Positions 55,987 to 64,000 of a stretch of DNA of 64,000 nt are shown here, piece after piece (within the stretch, counting starts at the first letter, position 1; every line of letters begins with the position of its first letter). The notes beneath the pieces are model-generated. The model was given only the letters and a program-made list of their open reading frames with translations. It was not told where the DNA came from and ran no database searches. This DNA comes from Aquamicrobium zhengzhouense. GTDB lineage: Bacteria > Pseudomonadota > Alphaproteobacteria > Rhizobiales > Rhizobiaceae. The position numbers were made by a program, and so were the translations under genes. The stretch spans positions 124,001 to 188,000 of the forward strand of contig NZ_JADGMQ010000002.1 of assembly GCF_016124105.1 (NCBI RefSeq), given 5' to 3'.

Positions 55987-56135
55987 GAAAAGAAAAAGGC
56001 CTGCCGAGGGAGGAGGTTCGGCAGGCCTGATCTGAAATGCAGACGGGAGGAGGTGTCTGCATTCGATACTGACTCTCTGGGAGGAGGTAGATCGTCAGTG
56101 ACACTGACCTATCCTCTCGGCCTGAGGATCGCAAC
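55987..56135 (-). ncRNA. Small RNA with three CCUCCUCCC loops (cuckoo / alpha-r14-like)
   Basis: On the minus strand three consecutive hairpins carry the identical 10-nt loop ACCTCCTCCC. Their positions are 56068-56099 (6+3 bp stem with a 2x2 bulge), 56036-56063 (9-bp perfect stem) and 55997-56028 (11-bp perfect stem). The last is followed by TTTTTCTTTT at 55987-55996 and so acts as terminator. A further small stem ATCCTC/GAGGAT lies at 56111-56129. The loops are exact anti-Shine-Dalgarno sequences. This matches the alphaproteobacterial alpha-r14/cuckoo (CcsR-like) family, which has CCUCCUCCC in its loops. The 5' end is not certain; about 110-150 nt is likely. Confidence 0.85.
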
Positions 56136-56205
56136 CTTCTAAAGTGCATGGGAGGTTTGCAAGCTGCGCATGTCCACCGAAGAGCTGCGTTTCGGCGTCT
56201 CCTGC

Positions 56206-57090
56206 TCAACCGCCATACGGCACGACATCGAGGATTTCAAACCGCTCGCTCTTGCCGATGCGAATGATGTTGAGCGTACCCTCTCGCGTAGCGCGCAGAT
56301 CAGCTTCACCGTTCGAGCCGGTCGGCTTTCCTTCACGAAACTCGATCAGGCGGAATCCTCCATCAGGAAAGAAAACCGCTACATCCGAATTCGCGTCATC
56401 GATCTTTGCCACCGTGACCGCGCAGCTTTGCATAGGCTGGCCGGTGTAGCGGGCACAGGGCACATCGGTTGGCGCCTCGACAGGCGGAGAATAGGAAGAC
56501 GCCGAATCGTCGTCCGTACCGCCCTCGCGCGGCGCGGGAATGGGAACAGCAGCGACCGTAGAGGGCAGGGGCGCTGCGTCAGGCGGGCGCAGGCGATCAG
56601 CAAGTTGCTGCACCGCCGCCACATCCTGCTCCGACCACCCGCCAGGTGTGTTCGGCTCGCTGCTGAAGCGCTCCTCAAGGCCAAGAGGAAGCATACTCTC
56701 GCCAGCGGCCTGCACGCGGTCCGTGGCTCCGTCCGTGAGGGGCTCACTTCCGCTCTGCGTTTCTTCTGTATTCTCGCTGCCAGGGATCTCAAGCGCCAAG
56801 AGGTAACGTGCCGGTGCCCATCCGGAAACCTCCGGGTTTTCGGCCGGCGTCAGGCGGCACCACTCATAACCGTTGAACATCCGGCACTCGAACAGCTCGA
56901 CAAGTGAGCCGTTGGGCATGCGCGTGATGACTTTTCCGAGGGGGGATGCTTCCGCGCGAATGTTCAGCAGGTCGTCGACGGCAAGTCCGGAAATAGCTGC
57001 GGGGCCGGGACCCAGAGGTGCCTGGGCAAGCGCTGTGCTTACCAGCAGGGACGGCAATGAAGCTGCAAACAATGTCTTCAGGCGTAGCAT
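56206..57090 (-). CDS. Secreted SH3-domain (SH3_3) protein
   Basis: A 294-residue protein with a signal peptide (MLRLKTLFAASLPSLLVSTA, cleavage near ALAQ). A bacterial SH3 domain lies at about residues 33-95 (DDLLNIRAEASPLGKVITRM, CRLTPAENPEVSGWAPARYL). A Pro/Ser/Glu-rich linker follows, and the C-terminal 85 residues (CARYTGQPMQSCAVTVAKID) form a second, unnamed domain. It is probably periplasmic and may bind cell-wall peptides. It reads away from the MetE-like gene. Confidence 0.82.
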   Translation of the reverse strand: MLRLKTLFAASLPSLLVSTALAQAPLGPGPAAISGLAVDDLLNIRAEASPLGKVITRMPNGSLVELFECRMFNGYEWCRLTPAENPEVSGWAPARYLLALEIPGSENTEETQSGSEPLTDGATDRVQAAGESMLPLGLEERFSSEPNTPGGWSEQDVAAVQQLADRLRPPDAAPLPSTVAAVPIPAPREGGTDDDSASSYSPPVEAPTDVPCARYTGQPMQSCAVTVAKIDDANSDVAVFFPDGGFRLIEFREGKPTGSNGEADLRATREGTLNIIRIGKSERFEILDVVPYGG

Positions 57091-57236
57091 GGTCGACCGA
57101 TTTACCTAGGATGTCCCGAAGAGTGCTATCGCGCTTCAGGGCAGCAATATGGCCATTTGTGGGCTGTCCACGCAACCCTGCCGATCGTGTCTCCAAAAGA
57201 GGTTGGAAGATCGATACAGAGTTGTCGAAAAAGCAT

Positions 57237-57265
57237 ATAAACATTCCTTTATGTCATATTGACAT
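57237..57265. promoter_or_regulatory. Two adjacent palindromes upstream of the MetE-like gene
   Basis: ATAAA-CATTCC-TTTAT (57237-57252) is followed directly by ATGTCA-TAT-TGACAT (57251-57265), overlapping by 2 bp. They lie 90-120 bp before the start of the MetE-like gene in an AT-rich part of the divergent spacer. ATAAA-N6-TTTAT resembles ArsR-family operators such as those of methionine-cycle regulators (SahR); that link is tentative. Confidence 0.4.
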
Positions 57266-57356
57266 CTGACGTTCCGCCCGCGATGAAGGCGTATCACCTG
57301 CCTGCGACATGGGAGTCGCGAACGGGTGCTCCATATTTACAAGAATGGATTCGACC

Positions 57357-58481
57357 ATGTCTGAGCTTACTCCACCACCCTACCGCGCTGATCATGTTGG
57401 CTCGCTTCTGCGCCCTGCGAGCGTCAAGGACGCGCGTAAGCGTCTTGCGGCAAACGAGATCACTGCGGAGGAGCTGAAAGCTGTCGAAGATGACGCAATC
57501 CGCGACGCTGTGAAGCTTCAGGAGGAGGCAGGCCTCAAGATCGTCACGGATGGCGAGATCCGCCGCTCATTCTGGCACTACGATTTTATGCAAGATCTTG
57601 TCGGCTTCAAGTTCGTCGAACGTGATGCGATTACCGGCATTCACTTCAAGGGCGCCAATACCCGTCCGATCTTCCCGACGATCACCGGTCCGGTCGACTT
57701 CTCCGAAGATCATCCGATGCTGGATCACTTCAAATTCCTCGCCGCAGAAACGAAAGTCACGCCGAAGATCTCGATCCCGGGACCGAGCTGCTGCCATTTC
57801 CGCGTTGCAAAGGACGATATCAGCTATCAGCCTTACCGGGACGATCTGGAGTTGCTGCTGGCAGATCTGGCGAAGGCATACAGCAAAGCTGTGAAAGCGT
57901 TCTACGATGCTGGCTGTCGCTACCTTCAGATGGACGACATCTATTTCGCCTATCTTTGCGATCCGAACATCCGTGAGCAGAAGAAGCAGGAAGGCATCGA
58001 TCCGGACTGGCTGATCGACCGTTATGCATGGATGATGAACGAGGCGATCAAGGACCGTCCGTCCGACATGCTCATCGGCATGCACATGTGCCGTGGCAAC
58101 TTCAAATCGACCTGGGTTGCGGAAGGTGCGTACGATCCGGCCGCTGACGCGATCTTCAACAAGACCGGCGTCGATCTGTTCTTCATGGAGTATGACACTG
58201 ATCGCGCTGGCGGGCTTGAGCCACTGCGTCTGCTCGCAAAGGGCAAGCAGCGTGTCTACCCGGGCTTCATCACGACCAAGACCGCCGAGCTCGAGGCCCT
58301 TGATGATCTCAAGCGCAAATTCGATGAAGCGTCGAAATATGCGGACCTTGACCAGCTTGGCATCGCTCCGCAGTGCGGCTTCTCTTCCACAGAGGAAGGA
58401 AATACCATCACTGAGGACGATCAGAAGCGTAAGCTGGACCTCGTTGTCCGCACCGCGGAAGCAGTATGGGGTTCCGCCTGA
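57357..58481 (+). CDS. Cobalamin-independent methionine synthase (MetE C-terminal)-like protein
   Basis: A 374-residue single-domain protein matching only the catalytic half of MetE (YxjG/YxjH type). It begins PPPYRADHVGSLLRP, and IVTDGEIRR follows. The zinc site appears as His and Cys in GMHMCRGN and Cys in APQCGFSST. It would transfer a methyl group to homocysteine or a related thiol from a donor other than a polyglutamylated folate. The start is uncertain: ATG 57357 (chosen) or 57345; neither has a strong ribosome site. A terminator follows. Confidence 0.87.
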   Translation: MSELTPPPYRADHVGSLLRPASVKDARKRLAANEITAEELKAVEDDAIRDAVKLQEEAGLKIVTDGEIRRSFWHYDFMQDLVGFKFVERDAITGIHFKGANTRPIFPTITGPVDFSEDHPMLDHFKFLAAETKVTPKISIPGPSCCHFRVAKDDISYQPYRDDLELLLADLAKAYSKAVKAFYDAGCRYLQMDDIYFAYLCDPNIREQKKQEGIDPDWLIDRYAWMMNEAIKDRPSDMLIGMHMCRGNFKSTWVAEGAYDPAADAIFNKTGVDLFFMEYDTDRAGGLEPLRLLAKGKQRVYPGFITTKTAELEALDDLKRKFDEASKYADLDQLGIAPQCGFSSTEEGNTITEDDQKRKLDLVVRTAEAVWGSA

Positions 58482-58784
58482 TCTTCTGGGCACGACACTG
58501 AAGATATTTCCGAGAATGAAGCGCCCGGTTCAGCCGGGCGTCTCTTATTCCGGCGCGTGTTCGGGTAAGTAACAGGAACATACTATTTCTGGTTGTATTA
58601 GGTATTAATATTTAAGTTACCAATAAGATTAATGATTGCTCATATGCGGCAGTTGCGACTGCCAAACTCTCTGGGTGGGGGAGAGCCATATGGGCGGATT
58701 TTTTGTCGGCAAGTTTCGCTGCGCTTCCGGACATCTGGAGCTGTCTCGCAAGAATGCATCAGGATGTCTTGATCGGAGCGACTT
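58482..58784. other. Intergenic region with terminator and AT-rich promoter zone
   Basis: These 303 bp contain the MetE-like gene terminator and then a stretch rich in A and T (about 58570-58640) that is the likely promoter of the chemoreceptor gene. A 33-codon frame from ATG 58690 into the receptor start has no ribosome site I trust and is not called. Confidence 0.55.
58522..58549 (+). terminator. Rho-independent terminator after the MetE-like gene
   Basis: CGCCCGG-TTCAG-CCGGGCG is a perfect 7-bp stem followed by TCTCTTATT. It lies 40 bp after the stop codon. Confidence 0.82.
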
Positions 58785-60401
58785 ATGAGCCAGCAGTACG
58801 ATATGGGTGCCCTGCGCGAGCGCCTGCAGTTTATCGGTTTGGACCCGGCATCCCGCGACCGCCTTCGTGGCCTCAAGGGCGTCATTGACGAATCGATCGG
58901 GCCCTCGCTGGCAGTCTTTTACGAACGAGTGCGATCAACCCCGCAAACCGCCCGCTTCTTTAACGATGAACGCCATCTGCAGTCTGCGAAAGAGCGACAG
59001 GAATCGCACTGGTCGCTGATTGCCAATGCCGAGTTTGACGAGCGATACGTTGCCGGCGTGACTGCTGTCGGCAAGGCCCATGCGCGTCTTGGCCTGGAGC
59101 CTCGCTGGTATATTGGCGGTTACGCTTTGCTGGTTGAGCAGCTCGTCACGTCGGTCCTGCAGCATCGCTGGCCGACGCCCTTCGGCAGAAGCAAGGCCGC
59201 AGGGATTGCCAAGGAGGTCGGCGTCGTCATCAAGGCGGCGATGATGGATATGGACTACGCCATCTCCGTCTATCTGGATGAGCTTGCCGAAGCGAGGGCC
59301 GCAGCGGAGGCTGAAAAGCAGCGGGCGCAGGCGGATCGCCTTGCCGCTCTCGAGAAGCTGGGAGCAGCTCTCGACCAGCTCGCAGAGGGGGATCTGCAAA
59401 AGCGCCTGGCGACGGATCTTCCGCAGGAATTTGTCGGCATGGCCGACAACTTCAATCAGGCCGTCAATGCTCTCCACAATGTAATCGCAGACGTTCGCGC
59501 TACTTCGCGCGCCATCGTCGGCGGCACGGAAGAGATCGCCAACGCCGCTGAAGATCTATCGAAGCGCACGGAGCAGCAGGCCTCTAGCCTTGAAGAGAGC
59601 TCCGCGGCTTTGCATGAACTTGCCGAGAGCGTGCGCACCACCGCTGACAATGCAGCGCGGGCCGCGAATACCGTCGGCGAGACACAGTCGGAGGCACAGG
59701 AATCCGGACGTGTGGTTGCCGAAGCCGTTGATGCGATGGCGAAGATCAACTCGTCGTCGAAATCGATAGCCGCGATTGTCGGTGTCATTGACGAAATCGC
59801 ATTCCAAACCAACCTCCTCGCACTTAACGCAGGCGTCGAGGCCGCGCGGGCAGGGGAGGCCGGACGAGGATTTGCAGTCGTTGCGCAGGAAGTCAGAAGC
59901 CTTGCTCAGCGATGTGCCGAATCGGCGAAGGAGATCAAGGCCTTGATCACGAACAGCGAGGAGCACGTCGCCTCTGGTGTCTCGCTGGTTGGAGCAACCG
60001 GTGAAGCGCTTGATCGAATTGTCGAGCGGATCAGCGAAATCAACGCGTTGGTAAATGGCATAGCCGGTGCTGCCGCCGAGCAGTCGCGCGGAATCGGCGA
60101 AGTCAATTCGGCAGTCGCCAACCTCGACAAGATCACGCAGCAAAACGCTGCAATGGTCGAGGAGACTTCTACTGAGTCAAAGCGGTTGAGGGCCGAGGCT
60201 GTCGAACTGTCAGGCACGCTGGAACGCTTCCGCGTTGCCGAGCGTCCGCGAGCGCAGCAAAGGCAATCGCAGGAGCCCCAAGCGTCACCGCGTGGCAGCG
60301 CAACGCGCAACCGCCCCGTTCAAGCGCTGATCCAAAGCTCCTCCCGTGCCGTACAAGAGGCTATCGACGCTGAAGAAGACGCGAACTGGGCAGAGTTCTA
60401 A
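58785..60401 (+). CDS. Globin-coupled methyl-accepting chemotaxis protein (soluble oxygen/redox sensor)
   Basis: A 538-residue soluble receptor. Residues about 10-170 form a sensor globin; the proximal haem His99 is in [24 protein letters not shown]-like helical linker spans about 195-245, and the MCP signalling hairpin follows ([39 protein letters not shown]). No membrane segment is present. The last five residues NWAEF are a CheR/CheB-tethering pentapeptide. It should bind haem and O2 and drive aerotaxis through CheA. GGAG precedes the ATG. No other chemotaxis genes are in the window. Confidence 0.93.
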   Translation: MSQQYDMGALRERLQFIGLDPASRDRLRGLKGVIDESIGPSLAVFYERVRSTPQTARFFNDERHLQSAKERQESHWSLIANAEFDERYVAGVTAVGKAHARLGLEPRWYIGGYALLVEQLVTSVLQHRWPTPFGRSKAAGIAKEVGVVIKAAMMDMDYAISVYLDELAEARAAAEAEKQRAQADRLAALEKLGAALDQLAEGDLQKRLATDLPQEFVGMADNFNQAVNALHNVIADVRATSRAIVGGTEEIANAAEDLSKRTEQQASSLEESSAALHELAESVRTTADNAARAANTVGETQSEAQESGRVVAEAVDAMAKINSSSKSIAAIVGVIDEIAFQTNLLALNAGVEAARAGEAGRGFAVVAQEVRSLAQRCAESAKEIKALITNSEEHVASGVSLVGATGEALDRIVERISEINALVNGIAGAAAEQSRGIGEVNSAVANLDKITQQNAAMVEETSTESKRLRAEAVELSGTLERFRVAERPRAQQRQSQEPQASPRGSATRNRPVQALIQSSSRAVQEAIDAEEDANWAEF

Positions 60402-60413
60402 GGGATCGCTTGC

Positions 60414-60436
60414 GGCGCGGTCCAAACGACCGCGCC
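60414..60436. terminator. GC hairpin after the chemoreceptor gene
   Basis: GGCGCGGTC-CAAAC-GACCGCGCC is a perfect 9-bp stem with a 5-nt loop between the chemoreceptor stop and the convergent PRC-barrel gene stop. Neither strand has a T-run after it, so it is a weak or Rho-assisted bidirectional stop at best. Confidence 0.5.
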
Positions 60437-60461
60437 ATAAACTTGCCGGCTGGCTAGAGGA

Positions 60462-60749
60462 TCAGTCGTGATGCTCTGGCATCGCCTTCAGTTCGTCCTT
60501 AGTCCAGCTTGTGACTGCATGCACGTCGCCACTTTCGTCGCGCATGAAATCAAGCTGGCCTGCCGGAACGGCAATGCGTTTTGACCCGATGCCGAGAAAG
60601 CCACCGACATCAATCGCGACACTGTTTCCGTGCAGGTGCGAAACAGACCCGATCTTCTCGTCCTCAGGGCCGTAAATCGTTGCGCCTACCAGAATGTCCT
60701 CATTGAGTTCATCCGCGCGCAGGCGTTCATGCTTGCTGTGATCCATCAT
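60462..60749 (-). CDS. PRC-barrel domain protein
   Basis: A 95-residue cytoplasmic protein with a PRC-barrel at about residues 12-75 (ILVGATIYGPEDEKIGSVSH, VGGFLGIGSKRIAVP). AAGGAG lies 6 nt before ATG 60749. Such short PRC proteins are stress-associated in Rhizobiales; the role is unknown. Confidence 0.85.
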   Translation of the reverse strand: MMDHSKHERLRADELNEDILVGATIYGPEDEKIGSVSHLHGNSVAIDVGGFLGIGSKRIAVPAGQLDFMRDESGDVHAVTSWTKDELKAMPEHHD

Positions 60750-60851
60750 TCCAGACTCCTTGGTTTCTGGAATGACCAACCCCCGGCGAGCCGAAAACGT
60801 TCCCGGAGATCTGATGCGGAAAACTATCTAAAAAAAACTCTGGCTGGAAAA

Positions 60852-60928
60852 TGGTAGCGGAGGAGGGACTCGAACCCCCGACACAAGGATTATGATTCCT
60901 CTGCTCTAACCGACTGAGCTACTCCGCC
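60852..60928 (-). tRNA. tRNA-Met (anticodon CAT, elongator type)
   Basis: The minus strand forms a cloverleaf starting GGCGGAGTAGCTCAGTCGGT. The anticodon arm is GAGGA-ATCATAA-TCCTT with anticodon CAT, the T loop is GTTCGAGTC and CCA is encoded. The first acceptor pair is G-T rather than the C-A mismatch of initiators, so an elongator is likely. A lysidine-modified Ile2 tRNA is less likely from the overall sequence. Confidence 0.93.
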
Positions 60929-61176
60929 ACGGCAGGGTTGCGTGGCTGTTTGGGCCGGGGCAACCTTGAAGGTGGCGCGGATATACGGTGGGGGTGGCAG
61001 GACTGTCAAGCGCTCTCCGACGGAAGTTCCAAGATTTTCCAGCTTTTGTTGGATCGCGCAAAGAGGGGGCCGAAAAACGCGGCTCGGGGAGAGGTTGAGC
61101 GCTCCTGAAAAGGAGACGGCTGAACTGCATTCGTCAGTATGTGCGAATCGGTCGGCGCGAACATGAAACACCTGAT

Positions 61177-61821
61177 TTACTTCAACTGTGGCATCAGCTT
61201 TTGCAGCGCTGGCACCGTCGCGGCGAGTTCTGCATCCAGTCGGTGCGCACGGGTGAGTGCTGGTCTTTCGCCAATGCGTTCAAGGTAATCGGCGAAGGCA
61301 GTGCGGTGCGGAAGGACCTTGATGACATTCATGGTGAATTCGATGCTGGATGCCAGCTGGATATCTGCGGCAGTAAAAGCGCCTCCCGCCGCATAGGGGC
61401 GCTGCTGCAGGATACGTTCGAGATAAGTGACCATGTCATCGAATGTGCCGAATGCGTGGTCGTTGCTGCTGTAGGAGAGGCCTTGGGCTCGCATGGTTAT
61501 GCACGGGTCGAGCACGGCAGACAGGTAGGCTGTCATTGTCAGGTATGGGCCACGCTCAGGGGCGTCTAGTGAAGGGGCGAGTCGGGCCTTTGAAAACCTG
61601 TCAGCCAGATAGATCGAGATGGCCGCGCGTTCGGTGATGATAACGCCTTCGTGTTCAATCGCTGGTACCTTCTTGTTCGGCTGGATGCTTCGGTAGTCTT
61701 CTGGCACTCCGCTCTCCGCGCGGATGTCGATGTGAATGAGTTCGTAGTCTGCTTCCAGCTCCTCAAGGAGCCAGAGAATGCTCGATGAACGCGACCATGG
61801 TGCATGGTAGAATTTCAACAT
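61177..61821 (-). CDS. Glutathione S-transferase family protein
   Basis: A 214-residue GST. The thioredoxin-fold N-terminal domain starts MLKFYHAPWSRSSSILWLLE; the Ser in WSRSS is in the place of the catalytic residue, and VPAIEHEGVIITERAAISIY has the cis-Pro and the glutathione-binding Glu-Arg. An all-helical C-terminal domain follows from about residue 90. It is cytoplasmic and single. It is divergent from the Gfo/Idh gene, 166 bp apart. Confidence 0.9.
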   Translation of the reverse strand: MLKFYHAPWSRSSSILWLLEELEADYELIHIDIRAESGVPEDYRSIQPNKKVPAIEHEGVIITERAAISIYLADRFSKARLAPSLDAPERGPYLTMTAYLSAVLDPCITMRAQGLSYSSNDHAFGTFDDMVTYLERILQQRPYAAGGAFTAADIQLASSIEFTMNVIKVLPHRTAFADYLERIGERPALTRAHRLDAELAATVPALQKLMPQLK

Positions 61822-61987
61822 CGGATTTTCTCCCAGAATACGAGGCGAGTATGCGCCAGCCTTGCTGACAACGATCTGTCAGCATTCGCTCCGGTCGAGG
61901 CGTCGATCTTTCGGTGGTTGCCGGGGGTTGAGTTAGAGCGACCACCCGACTATGTCTCGGCGAACGAATTTGCCGGTATAAAAGCAT

Positions 61988-62941
61988 ATGAAACCGCGTA
62001 TCGCAGTCCTCGGATGCGGCTATTGGGGCTCCAATCACATCCGCACGCTCAAATCGCTGGGCGCGCTTCATGCCGTCTCGGACGCCAATATCGCCCGGGC
62101 CGAAGGCTTTGCCAGCGAGCAGGACTGCCTGTTCCTGGAGCCCGAGGAGTTGTTCAAGCGCGATGATGTCGATGCTATCGTCATGGCTCTGCCGCCGCAG
62201 TTTCATGCAGAGAACGCAATCAAGGCGGTCGAGCACGGCAAGGATGTTCTGGTTGAGAAGCCTATAGCCCTAAACGTGGCGGACGCTGAGCGCGCTGTTG
62301 CGGCAGCCAAGGCCAATAACCGGATCTTCATGGTCGGCCATGTCCTGCGCTTCCACCCTGCGTTCGAGAAGCTGAAGGCGCTGATTGATGACGGCGAACT
62401 CGGCACTGTGCGATATATCCACTCGCACCGTCTGGGCCTCGGCAAGTTCCATACGGAAAGCGATGCGCTATGGGATCTGGCGCCTCATGATCTCTCGATG
62501 ATTCTCGCCATTACGGAGTCTGCACCGACGGAGATTCGGGGCGAGGGGGCAGCGGTCCTCGATCATCTGTCTGACTTCGCCCATCTGCATATGCGCTTCC
62601 CGGGCGGTCTGAAGAGCCACCTCTTTGCATCCCGGCTTAATCCCTACCGCGAGCGCCGGCTCACCGTCGTCGGCACGAAGGCAATGGCGGTCTTCGATGA
62701 TATGGAGCCATGGGACCGCAAGCTGGCGATCTACCGCCATGCGGTGTGGCAGGACAGCGGCCATTGGGCGTTCACGATGAACGAGCCGAATTACGCCGAG
62801 GTCGCCTCGGGCATGCCGCTGACGCGTGAGTTGGATCACTTCATCGATTGCATCGGTACGCGCGCAGAGCCGCGAACGGGCGGCGAAGAGGCCGTCAACG
62901 TCCTGCGCATTCTTACTGCAGGTTCAATCAATCACGATTGA
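61988..62941 (+). CDS. Gfo/Idh/MocA-family oxidoreductase
   Basis: A 317-residue NAD(P)-dependent enzyme. The Rossmann motif VLGCGYWGSNHIRTL is at residues 6-20, the catalytic Lys is in VLVEKPIALN (about 92-101), and the second-domain motif DLAPHDLSM (about 167-175) carries the conserved Asp and His. It is closest in style to UDP-sugar 3-dehydrogenases of the WbpB/WlbA group, but no glycan genes flank it, so the substrate is open. No clear ribosome site precedes the ATG. Confidence 0.88.
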   Translation: MKPRIAVLGCGYWGSNHIRTLKSLGALHAVSDANIARAEGFASEQDCLFLEPEELFKRDDVDAIVMALPPQFHAENAIKAVEHGKDVLVEKPIALNVADAERAVAAAKANNRIFMVGHVLRFHPAFEKLKALIDDGELGTVRYIHSHRLGLGKFHTESDALWDLAPHDLSMILAITESAPTEIRGEGAAVLDHLSDFAHLHMRFPGGLKSHLFASRLNPYRERRLTVVGTKAMAVFDDMEPWDRKLAIYRHAVWQDSGHWAFTMNEPNYAEVASGMPLTRELDHFIDCIGTRAEPRTGGEEAVNVLRILTAGSINHD

Positions 62942-62970
62942 AAAAGCAATGGCCGCCACGCGGCGGCCAT
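62941..62970 (-). terminator. Terminator of mnmA (minus strand)
   Basis: ATGGCCGCC-ACGC-GGCGGCCAT is a perfect 9-bp stem. Reading the minus strand it is followed by TGCTTTTT. It is placed between the convergent Gfo/Idh and mnmA genes, and the T-run direction fits mnmA. Confidence 0.78.
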
Positions 62971-62997
62971 CTGGCAATTCTCGGCGACGTTACGGGC

Positions 62998-64000
62998 TCA
63001 AGCCGTTCGGTGCATCGCCGGTGAAGCGGTCAGGCGCATCAACATCTCCTCCGCCTCAGCGCCGCGCTCGGTGCGTTCAATGAAGCCGCCACCGTAGACG
63101 CGCGCATTGTCGCCGTCGTGAGAATATAGAACGCATGCCTGTCCGGGAGCGACGCCGCTTTCGCCGTCCGCAAGCTCCACCCAGACAGTGCCACTGCGCT
63201 GGTGAACGATTGCGGGGCGGGGCGGACGGGTTGAGCGAACTTTGGCGTAAAGCTCGATCCCGCTTTCCGGGATATCGGTGATGCTGCCATCCCCAAGCCA
63301 GTTAACGTCACGCAGGTACAGCTTGTGCGTCTCCAGCGCAGTGCGCGGGCCCACAATGACGCGGGCGTTGTCGGCATCTAGGTGCACCACATAGAGTGGC
63401 TCGCCGGAAGCAATGCCGATGCCGCGCCGCTGGCCGATGGTGTAGCGCAAAATGCCTTCATGCTGGCCGAGGATGCGTCCGTCGATATGAACGATGTCGC
63501 CTGGGGTTGCAGCGGCAGGCTTCAGCTTGGCGATGATGTCGGTGTACTTGCCCTGCGGGACGAAGCAGATGTCCTGGCTGTCTTGCTTGTCGGCAACGGA
63601 AAGGCCCATCGCAAGAGCTGCTTCACGCACCTGCGGCTTGGACATGCCGCCAAGCGGAAAGCGCAGGAAATCAATCTGCTCCTGAGTGGTCGCAAAAAGG
63701 AAATAACTTTGGTCGCGATCAGCATCGACCGGGCGGTAGAGCGCGCGATGTGCGCCGTTCGGGGCCGAGCGTACATAGTGGCCAGTTGCAAGGGCATCTG
63801 CGCCAAGCTCGCGAGCCGTCGACAGAAGATCAGCGAACTTTACGGTCTGATTGCAAGCGACACAGGGGATCGGCGTTTCGCCTGCCACGTAGCTTTCCGC
63901 AAAAGGATTGATGACGGCTTCACGAAAGCGCTGTTCGTAGTCAAGGACGTAGTGCGGAATGCCAAGCGTTTCAGAAACGCGGCGCGCGTCATCAATGTCC
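62998..64000 (-). CDS. mnmA: tRNA-specific 2-thiouridylase MnmA (5' part outside the window)
   Basis: The last 333 codons are present, and the frame is open to the window edge, so the N-terminal PP-loop is missing. The first catalytic Cys is in [14 protein letters not shown] and the persulfide Cys in [13 protein letters not shown], the two cysteines of the thiolation reaction. The C-terminal beta-barrel domains follow ([38 protein letters not shown]). It adds the 2-thio group to U34 of Lys, Glu and Gln tRNAs. The last 25 residues form a variable tail. Confidence 0.95.
   Translation of the reverse strand, partial: DIDDARRVSETLGIPHYVLDYEQRFREAVINPFAESYVAGETPIPCVACNQTVKFADLLSTARELGADALATGHYVRSAPNGAHRALYRPVDADRDQSYFLFATTQEQIDFLRFPLGGMSKPQVREAALAMGLSVADKQDSQDICFVPQGKYTDIIAKLKPAAATPGDIVHIDGRILGQHEGILRYTIGQRRGIGIASGEPLYVVHLDADNARVIVGPRTALETHKLYLRDVNWLGDGSITDIPESGIELYAKVRSTRPPRPAIVHQRSGTVWVELADGESGVAPGQACVLYSHDGDNARVYGGGFIERTERGAEAEEMLMRLTASPAMHRTA

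Noticed and set aside
57091-57356. SAM- or cobalamin-type riboswitch upstream of the MetE-like gene
   Set aside because: I looked for a conserved aptamer core and found only two short palindromes more like protein operators.
58690-58791. 33-codon frame before the chemoreceptor gene (MGGFFVGKFRCASGHLELSR)
   Set aside because: A GGGGGAG exists 11 nt upstream, but the peptide has no structure suggestive of a protein and overlaps the receptor start. It could be a leader peptide, but the evidence is too thin.

Overview
The window looks like chromosomal DNA of an alphaproteobacterium of the order Hyphomicrobiales (Rhizobiales), most likely near Phyllobacteriaceae or Brucellaceae. The reasons are GC-rich coding sequence, the housekeeping run murA - DUF2948 - hisD - UPF0262 - low-molecular-weight phosphatase - infA - maf - yacG - tRNA-Phe, the order-typical DUF982 and DUF6481 small genes, a hybrid epimerase/sugar transferase, and mosaic palindromic repeats including one that encodes part of a protein. 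The genus cannot be fixed from this sequence alone.

Layout. 1-7.4 kb: a polyamine/guanidino-compound locus with a nitrilase-family hydrolase (cut by the edge), a PotABCD-like ABC importer and an agmatinase-family ureohydrolase on the minus strand, and a divergent LysR regulator plus aminotransferase. 7.4-12.7 kb: the four-gene branched-chain 2-oxoacid dehydrogenase operon (minus). 13-21 kb: two complete sulfate/thiosulfate ABC importers back to back, an Sbp-type set on minus and a CysP-type set on plus. 21-39.8 kb: a large catabolic region (hydroxypyruvate isomerase-like protein, acetoacetyl-CoA synthetase, amidase, gamma-glutamyltransferase, amidohydrolase, ThDP enzyme, DUF3237, MTHFR-like, DUF1932-type dehydrogenase, VOC ring-cleavage dioxygenase, 4-oxalomesaconate hydratase, CHA aldolase and OMA tautomerase homologues, a LysR regulator with two HTH domains, IlvD). 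39.9-45.2 kb: a worn accessory region with a hybrid sugar transferase, a frameshifted membrane protein, small Rhizobiales-type genes, cspA, an ATPase remnant and a decayed tyrosine integrase beside tRNA-Thr. 45.3-51.2 kb: the conserved housekeeping run. 51.6-64 kb: an RND efflux pair, a small RNA with three CCUCCUCCC loops, an SH3 protein, a MetE-like protein, a globin-coupled chemoreceptor, a PRC-barrel protein, tRNA-Met, a GST, a Gfo/Idh oxidoreductase and most of mnmA.

How the genes work together. The catabolic region carries homologues of the last three steps of the gallate / protocatechuate-4,5 pathway (tautomerase, hydratase, aldolase giving pyruvate and oxaloacetate). The ring-opening position is taken by a type I (VOC) extradiol dioxygenase instead of the usual LigAB-type enzyme, and an MTHFR-like gene suggests folate-linked O-demethylation upstream. 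Four near-identical TTGTATACAA sites lie before acetoacetyl-CoA synthetase, the amidohydrolase, the divergent ThDP enzyme/DUF3237 pair and the MTHFR-like gene. They tie these transcription units into one probable FadR-type GntR regulon whose regulator is outside the window. This region and the CCUCCUCCC-loop RNA are the parts most worth following up.
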